Part shown: positions 18,114 to 26,281 of the stretch, one piece after another
How the letters are laid out: every line of letters starts with the position of its first letter
Numbering within the stretch: position 1 is the stretch's first letter
Origin: Acinetobacter bouvetii DSM 14964 = CIP 107468
Lineage (GTDB): Bacteria; Pseudomonadota; Gammaproteobacteria; Pseudomonadales; Moraxellaceae
Length of the DNA: 64,000 nt
Reading direction: 5' to 3'
Assembly: GCF_000368865.1 (NCBI RefSeq)
Contig: NZ_KB849727.1
Coordinates: 62,001-126,000 of the forward strand
Made by a program: the position numbers and the translations under genes
Notes under the pieces: generated by a model
Database searches by the model: none
Seen by the model: the letters and a program-made list of their open reading frames with translations, nothing else
Told to the model about the DNA's origin: nothing

Positions 18114-18132
18114 TAGTTAACTAGGGTAACTA
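18114..18132. promoter_or_regulatory. Candidate MarR operator
   Basis: TAGTTA and TAACTA form perfect 6-bp inverted arms around seven bases, and the left half also contains the palindrome TAGTTAACTA. It lies immediately upstream of the marR start codon, the usual place for autorepression. Confidence 0.6.
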
Positions 18133-18341
18133 ATTTATTGAAACTGTACGCTGATTAAAAATAATATTCAAGATAATAAAAGGGGATTGCAGTACTAAAA
18201 ATACATTAAATATTAAAAAATCGATGTAGCTGTTTCAGCAGAACGACAATGCAAGCGTACAGAAGCTGATGCAGCCGAAATGATAAAAATGCTGCAAACG
18301 TGACGGGCTAAATTAATCAGGCTGGGTGAAAATGTCCTGAT
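18133..18341. other. Intergenic region upstream of marR
   Basis: No gene was recognised. Short plus-strand frames near 18240-18300 have no start signal. Confidence 0.35.
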
Positions 18342-18373
18342 AAAAATAGCCCGAAATGCATGGCAGGCGGGCT
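18342..18373 (-). terminator. Intrinsic terminator of the SNase-like gene
   Basis: AGCCCG and CGGGCT pair. On the minus strand the stem is followed by ATTTTTATC. Confidence 0.75.
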
Positions 18374-18390
18374 GTAAGGCTTTGCAGCTT

Positions 18391-18945
18391 TTACTTATTC
18401 AATTTCCGATATTCTTTAGGGCGCATTGGACGGCTATCTTTCCACAGGCCTTTCTTTTGCTTTTTGGCTGTATCCTGCAAGGACTTCATGTGCTGCAGCT
18501 GTTTTTTATCGCGAATATATTCTTCATAGACCCATGCAGCGCCGCGTTTGACCATTTCTTCATTTACATTGCGCCGATAGCGGTAAATCACGCCGACACA
18601 TCGTCCATAACGGTCAATATCAGTAATTTTCACCCTCACCAGCTTTTTATACACCATAGTTTTAACGACACGCTGTGATTCTTTGCCATAACTTTGTGTT
18701 GATTCAGGGGCATCCACATAGGCAAAACGCAGTTTCGTTTGCGATCTGCGGACATTCAGCCGTGTGCAGGTCAGGGTATCGCCATCACTGACTGCGATGA
18801 CGCGGCACCAGTAAGATTTGCCTTTTTTGAATGGACGGAAAAGCTCAGTCAGGAAAACGTAAAGTTTATGAAATAGAAATAGAGCGATGAGGCACAGTGC
18901 GATGCCTAGGCCAATAAGCCAGCCGGGTGATAAATTTTCGAGCAT
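18391..18945 (-). CDS. Membrane-anchored staphylococcal-nuclease-like protein
   Basis: The 184-residue protein starts with a hydrophobic segment (residues 9-31, WLIGLGIALCLIALFLF), probably an N-terminal anchor. A thermonuclease (SNase) domain follows: VIAVSDGDTLTC, KLRFAYVDAPEST with the equivalent of Arg35, YGKESQ with the Glu43 equivalent, and DRYGRCVGVIY with the Arg87 equivalent. The usual catalytic residues are therefore present. It probably cleaves nucleic acid outside the cytoplasmic membrane. The ATG directly follows a T-run from a hairpin, and no ribosome binding site is visible; see the terminator entry at 18946. Confidence 0.85.
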   Translation of the reverse strand: MLENLSPGWLIGLGIALCLIALFLFHKLYVFLTELFRPFKKGKSYWCRVIAVSDGDTLTCTRLNVRRSQTKLRFAYVDAPESTQSYGKESQRVVKTMVYKKLVRVKITDIDRYGRCVGVIYRYRRNVNEEMVKRGAAWVYEEYIRDKKQLQHMKSLQDTAKKQKKGLWKDSRPMRPKEYRKLNK

Positions 18946-18990
18946 AAAAAAAGCTGCTGAATTTATTGATCCGTATCAAATAAATTCAGC
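18946..18990 (-). terminator. Terminator abutting the SNase start codon
   Basis: GCTGAATTTATT and AATAAATTCAGC form a perfect 12-bp stem. On the minus strand AGC and seven T follow, and the ATG comes at once. It should end the lysR transcript, yet it leaves no room for a leader on the nuclease gene. Confidence 0.75.
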
Positions 18991-19139
18991 AAAAGTTGGA
19001 GCTGTTAAGAAACATTATTGTAAAGGAAACGTGATGCATTGATGGGCTAAATAAACAGCTAACGATTTAAAATTAAATATTAATCAATGTTTTGGTTGAA
19101 TTTTATCCGGGAGGCTGATTTTAAAACTGACAGGAATCA

Positions 19140-19186
19140 AATAGCCTAAGCAATCCTTAATCATGCAATTAAAATAGCCTAAGCAA
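19140..19186. repeat. 14-bp direct repeat at the lysR 3' end
   Basis: AATAGCCTAAGCAA occurs at 19140-19153 and again at 19173-19186, where it covers the lysR stop codon. It is probably a small local duplication. Confidence 0.6.
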
Positions 19187-20096
19187 AAATTTTTATAATT
19201 TCGCTTCGCAAAAAATGATGACGCTCATTTTTCTCAATATCATTATGCCAATAAATACCCATCGTAATTTTCGGAAGTTCAACGGGAACTTCAAAAATAT
19301 TTAAGCAATCGGCAACTTGTAAATTCGCTAAAAGATTTTTGGGGATGGTCAAAACAGCGCTGGGCTGCTGAACTAAAATTTGCAAAGCGGTTGAATAATG
19401 CTGGCAGCGCAAAATAACTTGCCGCGACAGCTGTTTGCGGTGAAGGAAAATATCTTCTACCAATACGCCTGTACGCCGTGATGAAACGCCAATATGCTTG
19501 GAAGAAAGATAGAGGGCTTCATTCATTTCTGACTGCTGAGAACAAACAACAAAATAATCTTGCTGCAATTTTTGAAATTGAATTTTTTCACCAAAGTTTT
19601 GTTCTAAATCAATGACAAAATCAATTTGCTGGGAGGCCAGATCGGCTGCAATATTTTTACGGTCCAATTTGATGCTGGACAGCTGAATATTGAATTGGCT
19701 TTGCTGAAAATGTTCAACAAGCTTGGGAAAAATCAGCGGTTCAATTTCATCATGCAGGGCAATTTTTAGGCTTTGCACCATGCTGGGATCAAAGCTTTGA
19801 TTTTGCATCGAGACGTTTTGAATGGCGTACAAGGCGTCTTTAATCGAAAAGTAAATCTGTTCAGAGAAAGGCGTTGGAAGCATTTTGCTGCCTGCACGGA
19901 CGAACAGATCATCCTGCAAGTGCTGCCGCAGGCGCTGCAACGCATGGCTGGCTGCAGATTGCGTAATGCAGAGGATTTGAGCTGCTTTAGAAATGCTTTT
20001 CTGTTCATAAACAGCAATGAACAGCGGGTATAAATTGATGTCGATACGGTGAAAAACACCCAGATCCATTTGGTTCTTGCTATGAATTGTATTCAT
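19179..20096 (-). CDS. LysR-family transcriptional regulator
   Basis: The 305-residue protein has the LysR helix-turn-helix at about residues 22-80: YPLFIAVYEQKSISKAAQIL, then CITQSAASHALQRLRQHL and DDLFVR. A typical effector domain follows. It is transcribed away from the acyl-CoA dehydrogenase operon, with 99 bases between start codons. The usual divergent LysR arrangement makes it the likely activator of that operon, with an intermediate of the pathway as inducer. The start ATG lies inside ATTCATATTGAAT, a perfect palindrome that could serve in autocontrol. Confidence 0.88.
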   Translation of the reverse strand: MNTIHSKNQMDLGVFHRIDINLYPLFIAVYEQKSISKAAQILCITQSAASHALQRLRQHLQDDLFVRAGSKMLPTPFSEQIYFSIKDALYAIQNVSMQNQSFDPSMVQSLKIALHDEIEPLIFPKLVEHFQQSQFNIQLSSIKLDRKNIAADLASQQIDFVIDLEQNFGEKIQFQKLQQDYFVVCSQQSEMNEALYLSSKHIGVSSRRTGVLVEDIFLHRKQLSRQVILRCQHYSTALQILVQQPSAVLTIPKNLLANLQVADCLNIFEVPVELPKITMGIYWHNDIEKNERHHFLRSEIIKIFA

Positions 20097-20195
20097 ATTG
20101 AATTATAAAATTAAATCATTTTATTCATAATAGTTTTCAGGTTATGGTGTTGTAAATAGCGAATTACACAATATTTAAAATAAAAGGATCATGCC
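20091..20195. promoter_or_regulatory. Divergent lysR / acyl-CoA dehydrogenase control region
   Basis: AT-rich 99-base spacer with the palindrome ATTCATATTGAAT (20091-20103) over the lysR start and a second ATTCATAA copy near 20132. AAAGGATC before the 20196 start is the ribosome binding site. Assignment as LysR sites is inferred from position. Confidence 0.4.
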
Positions 20196-21437
20196 ATGTT
20201 TGAGTTATCAGCACGCGCACAGGATTATATTGAAAGAACCAAGGCATTCATTAAAAATGAAATTGAACCTGTTGAAACAGATTTCTGGCATAAAGTCCAT
20301 GAACTGAATCAAGGCGGAGACTGGACCAAGTGGCAATGGCCCGCAGAGCTTGAAGTATTAAAAGCCAAAGCCAAAGCTGCCGGCCTTTGGAATATGTTTT
20401 TGCCGTGCCCTGAACTGGGTCAAGGCTTATCTGTTCAAGAATATGCGCATATTGCTGAACTTTCTGGACGCAGCTTGATTGCGCCTACAGTGTTTAACTG
20501 CAATGCACCGGACAGCGGCAATATGGAAGTAATTTGGCGCTACGGCACAGAAGCTCAAAAAGAGCAGTGGCTGAAACCGCTTTTGGACGGGAAAATCCGT
20601 TCCGTATTCTGTATGACAGAACCTGCTGTGGCTTCTTCAGATGCAACAAATATGGAAGCAACGGCAGTTGTCGACGGTGATGAAATTGTTTTGAATGGCC
20701 GTAAATGGTGGTCTTCTGGTTTAGGCGATCCTAATGCCAAAATCATCATCTTTATGGCGCATACGCCAGATGAAACCAAAGACCGTCATCATCAGCATTC
20801 TATGGTGCTGGTTCCTGTCGATACTGCAGGTGTGAAAATTGAACGCATGCTGCCGGTATTTGGCGATTACGATGCGCCGCATGGTCACGGCGAAATCAGT
20901 TTTAACAATGTCCGTGTGCCAGTGGCAAACTTTATTGGCGGTGCAGGCCAAGGTTTTGAAATTGCTCAAGGACGCTTGGGCCCAGGCCGTATTCATCATT
21001 GCATGCGCTGTATTGGCGCGGCGGAAAAGTCACTAGAATTGATGATTGACCGGGGCATGAGCCGCACTGCATTTGGTAAAGAAATTTTGAAATTAGGCGG
21101 TAATTTGGAACGGGTTGCCGAAGCGCGTGTCGCTATTGACCAAGCGCGTCTTTTAACGCTGTACGCTGCCTATAAAATGGATACTTTGGGAAATATGGCA
21201 GCGTTGACAGAAATCTCTGCCATTAAAGTGGTTGCGCCAAGCGTGTTGGAAAAAGTCGTGGATATGGCGATTCAAATTCACGGCGGTGCAGGCGTTTCCC
21301 GTGATACGCCATTAACCGGTTTCTTTGCGCAGGCGCGTTCACTGCGTTTGGCTGATGGTCCGGATGAAGTGCATAAAGGCATGATTGCTAAACTTGAACT
21401 TGCCAAACGCGGCTACAGTTCACGCCGCAAGAAATAG
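20196..21437 (+). CDS. Acyl-CoA dehydrogenase, ACAD10/11-like
   Basis: The 413-residue flavoprotein shows the acyl-CoA dehydrogenase layout: an N-terminal helical domain, FCMTEPAVASSDATNM as the FAD/substrate strand, LNGRKWWSSGLGDP, the C-terminal FAD helix with IQIHGGAGVSRDTPL, and the final helix ADGPDEVHKGMI. It oxidises an acyl-CoA in beta-oxidation-type chemistry. Its downstream partners, an APH-like kinase, a histidine phosphatase and an SDR, recall mammalian ACAD10/ACAD11 and the levulinate (Lva) pathway. In those systems a hydroxyacyl-CoA is phosphorylated and then converted to an enoyl-CoA. That role here is inference. The start follows AAAGGATC. Confidence 0.88.
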   Translation: MFELSARAQDYIERTKAFIKNEIEPVETDFWHKVHELNQGGDWTKWQWPAELEVLKAKAKAAGLWNMFLPCPELGQGLSVQEYAHIAELSGRSLIAPTVFNCNAPDSGNMEVIWRYGTEAQKEQWLKPLLDGKIRSVFCMTEPAVASSDATNMEATAVVDGDEIVLNGRKWWSSGLGDPNAKIIIFMAHTPDETKDRHHQHSMVLVPVDTAGVKIERMLPVFGDYDAPHGHGEISFNNVRVPVANFIGGAGQGFEIAQGRLGPGRIHHCMRCIGAAEKSLELMIDRGMSRTAFGKEILKLGGNLERVAEARVAIDQARLLTLYAAYKMDTLGNMAALTEISAIKVVAPSVLEKVVDMAIQIHGGAGVSRDTPLTGFFAQARSLRLADGPDEVHKGMIAKLELAKRGYSSRRKK

Positions 21438-21615
21438 CGATTGCGTATTTAAGGAATAGCATGGCTCATCATGCACAGTCATGCTATAACAAGCTGTATG
21501 CTTTTTTAACAATATATTTTTTACAATGAACAAATGAATTGCTCATAGATCAACAGTGCACAGTTGAAGTCCGCAATTCAAATCATAGAAATTCAGGTTT
21601 TAGGGAAATAAAAGA

Positions 21616-22737
21616 ATGTCAGTCATTGATGTAGGCGGATCAGTTCGAGAGGGTGAAGAATTAGATATCCGCGCAGTGAGCAACTGGCTCATTGAAAATG
21701 GTTCAGATATTGCTGGGCCAGTTGAAGTGACTCAATATTCTGGCGGCGCATCGAATTGGACCTACCGGCTCAAGTATGAAAACGCAGACCTGATTTTACG
21801 CCGGCCGCCGAAAGGCACAAAAGCAAAGTCTGCACATGATATGGCGCGTGAGTACAACGTTCAGAAAAATTTGAAACCGTTTTACCCGGTTTTGCCTGAA
21901 ATGGTGGCGTTGTGTCAGGACGAATCGGTTATTGGCTGCGACTTCTATGTGATGGAGCGTGTGGAAGGCATTATCCCGCGTGCAAACTTACCCAAAGAAC
22001 TGAACTTTAATGAAGCGCAAGTCCGCGAGCTGTGTATCAATGTTATTGATAAATTGATTGAATTGCATCAGGTGCCCTATAAGGGAACAGCGCTTGAGAA
22101 ATTAGGCAAAGGTGAAGGTTACTGCCGCCGTCAGGTTGAGGGATGGGATGCCCGCTATGAAAAAGCCAAGACTTTAAATGTGCCGTCATTCAAATATGTG
22201 CGCAATTGGTTAAAAGAAAATATTCCTGAAGATACCAATACCTGCATAATTCATAACGATTGGCGCTTTGATAATGTCATTTTAGACCCGGAAAACCCGA
22301 CACAGGTGATCGGTGTGCTGGATTGGGAAATGGCGACATTGGGTGACCCGCTGATGGATTTGGGCTCGGCTTTAGCCTATTGGGTTGAAGATAAAGACAA
22401 TGCGATTTTCAAGGCCACCCGCCGCCAGCCAACCAACTTAAAAGGCATGTTTACCCGCAAAGAAGTTGTAGAATACTATTTGGAAAAAACAGGTTTGCAC
22501 ACAGACAACTGGACCTTTTATGAAGTGTTCGGCATTTTCCGCTTAGCTGTCATTGCGCAGCAAATTTACTACCGGTTTTACCATAAGCAAACCAACAATC
22601 CAGCCTTTAAGGATTTCTGGATTGTCATTCATGCCTTGCACATCCGTGCGTTAAAATTGATTGGCCTGCAAAAAATTGAAGCCAATGAAATTGCGCATAA
22701 ATACATTGAAAAGATGAAGGATATTTTAGGGAAATGA
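21616..22737 (+). CDS. APH-family kinase, ACAD10/11-like partner
   Basis: The 373-residue protein has the APH fold: YSGGASNWTYRLKYENADLILRR-type N-lobe (split at Gly-Gly), the catalytic loop IIHNDWRFDNVIL (HNDxxxxN) and VLDWEMATLGDPLMDLG with the metal-binding Asp. This branch is the kinase type fused to the dehydrogenase in ACAD10/11, and separate in bacteria next to it. The proposed substrate is a hydroxyacyl-CoA. Its stop overlaps the next start (ATGA at 22734), giving translational coupling. The 178-base spacer to the dehydrogenase gene holds an ATAGCATG/CATGCTAT hairpin without a T-run. Confidence 0.85.
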   Translation: MSVIDVGGSVREGEELDIRAVSNWLIENGSDIAGPVEVTQYSGGASNWTYRLKYENADLILRRPPKGTKAKSAHDMAREYNVQKNLKPFYPVLPEMVALCQDESVIGCDFYVMERVEGIIPRANLPKELNFNEAQVRELCINVIDKLIELHQVPYKGTALEKLGKGEGYCRRQVEGWDARYEKAKTLNVPSFKYVRNWLKENIPEDTNTCIIHNDWRFDNVILDPENPTQVIGVLDWEMATLGDPLMDLGSALAYWVEDKDNAIFKATRRQPTNLKGMFTRKEVVEYYLEKTGLHTDNWTFYEVFGIFRLAVIAQQIYYRFYHKQTNNPAFKDFWIVIHALHIRALKLIGLQKIEANEIAHKYIEKMKDILGK

Positions 22738-23432
22738 CCACGATTTATTTAGTTCGTCACGGTCAGGCTTCATTTGGCGCCGAAAGCTATGACAAGCTTT
22801 CGCCGAATGGCGAGCTTCAGGCAAAAGTGCTGGGTCAGTATTTTGATCAGATTTTGAAAGAAGCGCCTTATGCTGTTGCAGGATCTATGCAGCGCCATCA
22901 GCAAACCGCCAGCCTCGCGCTGGAAAAATGCTTTCCAGAAAGTGAAATTGTAACGGACAGCGCTTGGAATGAATTTAATCATCAGCAGGTTTTTGCGCAG
23001 TATGAACCGCGTTTTAATGAACCGCATTTGCTGAAAGAAGATGTTTCTAAAGAAGCCAATCCGCGTGCGTATTTAGCCAAAATTTTTGAAGGCGCCATTG
23101 AACGCTGGACCGGCGGCGAATACCACCATGAATATGATGAATCTTGGCCGCATTTTAAAAGCCGTGTAGAAACTGCCTTGCAACATTTGTGTGATGAACT
23201 GGCGCAGACCAGGCCGCGCTATGCTGTGGTGTTTACTTCCGGCGGTGTCATTTCGGTGGCTGTTGGCAAAATTTTAGGCCTTAGCCCTGAAAAAACTTTT
23301 GCGCTGAATTGGGCAATTGCGAATACCAGCATCACTACACTGCGCTTAGTGGGCAATGAGCCGCAATTGTTAAGTTTGAATGAGCATCATTTTATTAAAG
23401 CTGCCAATCCAAATTTATTGACATGGATTTGA
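22734..23432 (+). CDS. Histidine phosphatase family protein
   Basis: The 232-residue protein begins TTIYLVRHGQASFG, the RHG motif with the phospho-accepting His near residue 9. It contains SMQRHQQTASLAL (second Arg/His region), WNEFNHQ and the late VVFTSGGVISV segment, where the usual second catalytic His is replaced by SGG or lies elsewhere. The family removes phosphate from small molecules or proteins. In this operon it could act on a phosphorylated acyl intermediate or on a by-product, which is inference. It overlaps the kinase gene by four bases and is followed after 22 bases by the SDR gene. Confidence 0.82.
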   Translation: MTTIYLVRHGQASFGAESYDKLSPNGELQAKVLGQYFDQILKEAPYAVAGSMQRHQQTASLALEKCFPESEIVTDSAWNEFNHQQVFAQYEPRFNEPHLLKEDVSKEANPRAYLAKIFEGAIERWTGGEYHHEYDESWPHFKSRVETALQHLCDELAQTRPRYAVVFTSGGVISVAVGKILGLSPEKTFALNWAIANTSITTLRLVGNEPQLLSLNEHHFIKAANPNLLTWI

Positions 23433-23454
23433 TTAAAAAATTAAGGAAAAAGTC

Positions 23455-24198
23455 ATGGCGAAAACAATTTTAATTACAGGCGCAAGTTCAGGTATTGGCG
23501 CTGGGATGGCCCGTGAATTTGCGCAAAAAGGCTATAACCTTGCAATTTGCGCCCGCCGTTTGGAGCGGTTGGAAATCTTAAAGCAGGAACTGGAAAGTCA
23601 ATACGGCGTAAAAGTAATCGCTAAAACTTTAGACGTGACCCATTATGATCAGGTCTTTGAAGTTTTCCGCGCTTTTAAAGCAGAGTTCGGCACGATTGAC
23701 CGTGTGATTGTAAATGCCGGTGTCGGTGATGGCCGCCGCATTGGTAAAGGCAATTTTGATATTAACCGCGCCACAGTAGAAACCAACTTTATTTCTGCTT
23801 TGGCACAGTGTGAAGCTGCGGTTGAAATTTTCCGTGAGCAAAATGCAGGGCATTTGGTGGTGATTTCATCCATGAGCGCAGTGCGCGGCATGCCAAAACA
23901 CTTGACTGCTTACGGCGCAAGCAAGGCCGGTGTTGCACACTTGGCGGAAGGCATTCGTGCAGAATTGATCAATACGCCGATTAAGGTCTCGACGATCTTT
24001 CCAGGGTATATCCGCACAGAAATTAATGAAGGCGCAAAAAAACTGCCTTTTGAGGTGGATGAAAAAACCGGTTCACGCTTGTTGGCCGCTGAAATTGAAA
24101 AAGAGCCAGTTAAAGCGTATGTGCCAAAATGGCCTTGGCTGCCGCTAGGCACAGTAATGAAAGTATTGCCTTTAAAATTAGTAATGAAACTCGGCTAG
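23455..24198 (+). CDS. Short-chain dehydrogenase/reductase
   Basis: The 247-residue classical SDR shows TGASSGIG (residues 8-15) for NAD(P), VNAGVG, VVISSMSA with Ser139 and the YGASK motif (Tyr153, Lys157). ICARRLERLE at the end of the second strand suggests NADP preference. A C-terminal hydrophobic stretch is typical of membrane-associating SDRs. It is the last gene of the dehydrogenase/kinase/phosphatase operon, behind TTAAGGAAAA, and is followed by a terminator. It probably reduces or oxidises a keto/hydroxy-acyl intermediate of the same pathway. Confidence 0.88.
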   Translation: MAKTILITGASSGIGAGMAREFAQKGYNLAICARRLERLEILKQELESQYGVKVIAKTLDVTHYDQVFEVFRAFKAEFGTIDRVIVNAGVGDGRRIGKGNFDINRATVETNFISALAQCEAAVEIFREQNAGHLVVISSMSAVRGMPKHLTAYGASKAGVAHLAEGIRAELINTPIKVSTIFPGYIRTEINEGAKKLPFEVDEKTGSRLLAAEIEKEPVKAYVPKWPWLPLGTVMKVLPLKLVMKLG

Positions 24199-24205
24199 GC
24201 CATCT

Positions 24206-24239
24206 TAAAAAAAAAGCTCCTTATGGAGCTTTTTTTTTA
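24206..24239. terminator. Symmetrical terminator of the acyl-CoA operon
   Basis: A-tract, GCTCC-TTAT-GGAGC, then nine T. The A-tract makes it bidirectional. Confidence 0.9.
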
Positions 24240-24322
24240 CATGACATATATAAAACACAAGTTTCGGATTTTTTCTGCGGATGCATGTTTTTATACTGAG
24301 AGAAATAGTGGAGGCTGCACCT

Positions 24323-25180
24323 ATGAAAAATGCTGAAATGTGCAAACAGAATCAATATGACCGAATTGCAGATGCAATTGCATATATTCATCAGAACTTT
24401 AAACAGCAGCCAAGTTTAGAGGAAATCGCTGCGTCTGTTCACCTCAGCCCAGTGCATTTTCAAAAACAGTTTAAAGACTGGGTGGGCGTCAGCCCCAAAA
24501 AGTTTCTGCAATATATCAGTGCGGAATATGCTAAAAAGATTTTGGCGAATAACACTAACTTTTCAATGTCGGATGCAGTCTATGAAACTGGATTTTCCAG
24601 CCCAAGCCGCTTGCACGATCTTTTTATTCAGATTGAAGGCATGACGCCTGCTGAATTTAAGAATCAGGGCAAAAACTTGGCAATTTCATACAGTTTTGCA
24701 GATACACCTTTTGGTGAGGTGATTATAGCGTCCACACACAAAGGGATTTGCCATATGGCTTTTGAAGATGACCGAGCATTGGCCTGCCGGCAACTGCTTG
24801 ATGCTTTTCCGCAGGCACAATTCACAGAGCAAACAGACGCTTTTCAACAAAGCGCTTTGCGTATATTTGCTGATGCAGAATCACTGCCAAGAGTTAAACT
24901 GCACTTAAAAGGCACGCCATTTCAGCTGAAAATCTGGCAAAGCCTGCTGAAAATACCGATGGGTCAGCTCAAAACCTATGGCGATATTGCGCAGGATATT
25001 AAAAGTCCGCAAGCGAACAGGGCAGTAGGCACGGCTATAGGCCGCAATCCTGTTGCGTTTTTAATTCCATGCCATCGCGTTATCCGTTCAACAGGCATTA
25101 TGGGCGGTTACAAATGGGGAGTTCCGCGTAAAACGGCCATGATTGGCTGGGAAGGCGTGAAGGCGCATGAACCTGTCTGA
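24323..25180 (+). CDS. AraC-type regulator fused to O6-alkylguanine-DNA alkyltransferase
   Basis: The 285-residue protein has two parts. Residues 10-115 form an AraC DNA-binding domain (PSLEEIAASVHLSPVHFQKQ, then SDAVYETGFSSPSRLHDLF). Residues 120-280 are an Ogt/Ada C-terminal domain with FLIPCHRVIRS, Cys250 as the methyl acceptor, and GGYKWGVPRK. The N-terminal zinc domain of E. coli Ada, which senses methylphosphotriesters, is absent. It can therefore repair O6-methylguanine, but its sensing route must differ from Ada. ATG 24323 follows GGAGG at eight bases. A longer frame from 24281 lacks a site. It is monocistronic. Confidence 0.88.
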   Translation: MKNAEMCKQNQYDRIADAIAYIHQNFKQQPSLEEIAASVHLSPVHFQKQFKDWVGVSPKKFLQYISAEYAKKILANNTNFSMSDAVYETGFSSPSRLHDLFIQIEGMTPAEFKNQGKNLAISYSFADTPFGEVIIASTHKGICHMAFEDDRALACRQLLDAFPQAQFTEQTDAFQQSALRIFADAESLPRVKLHLKGTPFQLKIWQSLLKIPMGQLKTYGDIAQDIKSPQANRAVGTAIGRNPVAFLIPCHRVIRSTGIMGGYKWGVPRKTAMIGWEGVKAHEPV

Positions 25181-25265
25181 TTTTTAAATGCGCAGATATT
25201 GAAACAGCCCGTATTTAAAAACATTCTGCCTTGTTATTTTTCAAATATCCTGTGGTTCAATGGCT

Positions 25266-26015
25266 TTAATTCATGAGCTTTCCAGTCTGATTCAGAATGA
25301 TTTTATTCCGCTGTTTTACCCGCAATATCACTTCAGGTACTGTATTTTCACCCATCACAATGCGTTCAACCGTATAGATATTTGAACCGCTTTTAAAGGT
25401 GTAATAATGGTTGCCGCCGCTGCCATCAAATGTTACTGAACCTTGATTTAAGATTAAGGATGGCTTTGCCGCTTGCTTTTGATTGGCCTTCCAAGCAGCG
25501 TAGCGGTATTGGCCATTGTTCAGCTCATCAATGCGCACCATAAAACTTTGGGTGTTAAAACTGAAAACGGGCGCTTTGAACTTCTGCAATGATGGATGCA
25601 GCTGCTGTTTCTGCTGTGCAATTAAATTTTGTTTATATTGCTGTTCAGCCTTGCTGCTGTAATTGACCGCTGTAATTTTTCCGCCGTCCAGCCAAACTTT
25701 ACCATTATCCAACATCAGGCCGCGCCAGCCCATGGAACTCCACTGACTGAGCTGAGAGTTGGCAATGTCCTGTTTCAGCTGAGCATCAAAGACTTGATTA
25801 AAACGTTTTTCCATCTCTGCGGTATTTTGAATAGCAGGAATTGGAGCTTCCCGCTGCAATGGATATTGAATGCTAAGCGCAATCTTTTGCGGATGGTTCT
25901 GCTTAAACAGCATAACCAGATGATCCACCTGCTTTTGTTCTGCGTCCGTCAGGGCAAATGCTGATGCGCTGCTTATGATAGCCATCACGAAAGTGAGGGT
26001 GATTTTATTGATCAT
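25266..26015 (-). CDS. Hypothetical secreted protein
   Basis: The 249-residue protein starts MINKITLTFVMAIISSASAFA, a clear Sec signal peptide with cleavage near residue 21. The mature part has a Gln/Lys-rich middle (KAEQQYKQNLIAQQKQQ) and a C-terminal half rich in beta-strand patterns (SVTFDGSGGNHYYTFKSG). No family was recognised. An upstream start at 26081 would bury the signal peptide behind 22 polar residues, so I prefer 26015. It is convergent with the alkyltransferase gene. Confidence 0.65.
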   Translation of the reverse strand: MINKITLTFVMAIISSASAFALTDAEQKQVDHLVMLFKQNHPQKIALSIQYPLQREAPIPAIQNTAEMEKRFNQVFDAQLKQDIANSQLSQWSSMGWRGLMLDNGKVWLDGGKITAVNYSSKAEQQYKQNLIAQQKQQLHPSLQKFKAPVFSFNTQSFMVRIDELNNGQYRYAAWKANQKQAAKPSLILNQGSVTFDGSGGNHYYTFKSGSNIYTVERIVMGENTVPEVILRVKQRNKIILNQTGKLMN

Positions 26016-26281
26016 GCAATCTAGCCTGCTTGATTTGATATTCAATACACTCTGTTTATCAGATAAGTATGGATAATGCATGCAGTATTTACTTCAAAAT
26101 GCATGATCCGCCTCTGCAATAATATTGCGTACTTATCTGCCTCTCAATGACCGAGCTTTGAGCAACTCAATAATTCGTCCAAGTAAAGATGTAATTTCAC
26201 TTAGATATTTTGCTTACAGTTAATGCAGATAGATATTGAATCCTTTAAACTTTCCGCATCCATCTTTTGTGTAATCCCTTC

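Noticed and set aside
19140..19186. Direct repeat as an attachment site
   Set aside because: No integrase or foreign gene lies between or near the copies; a local duplication is simpler.
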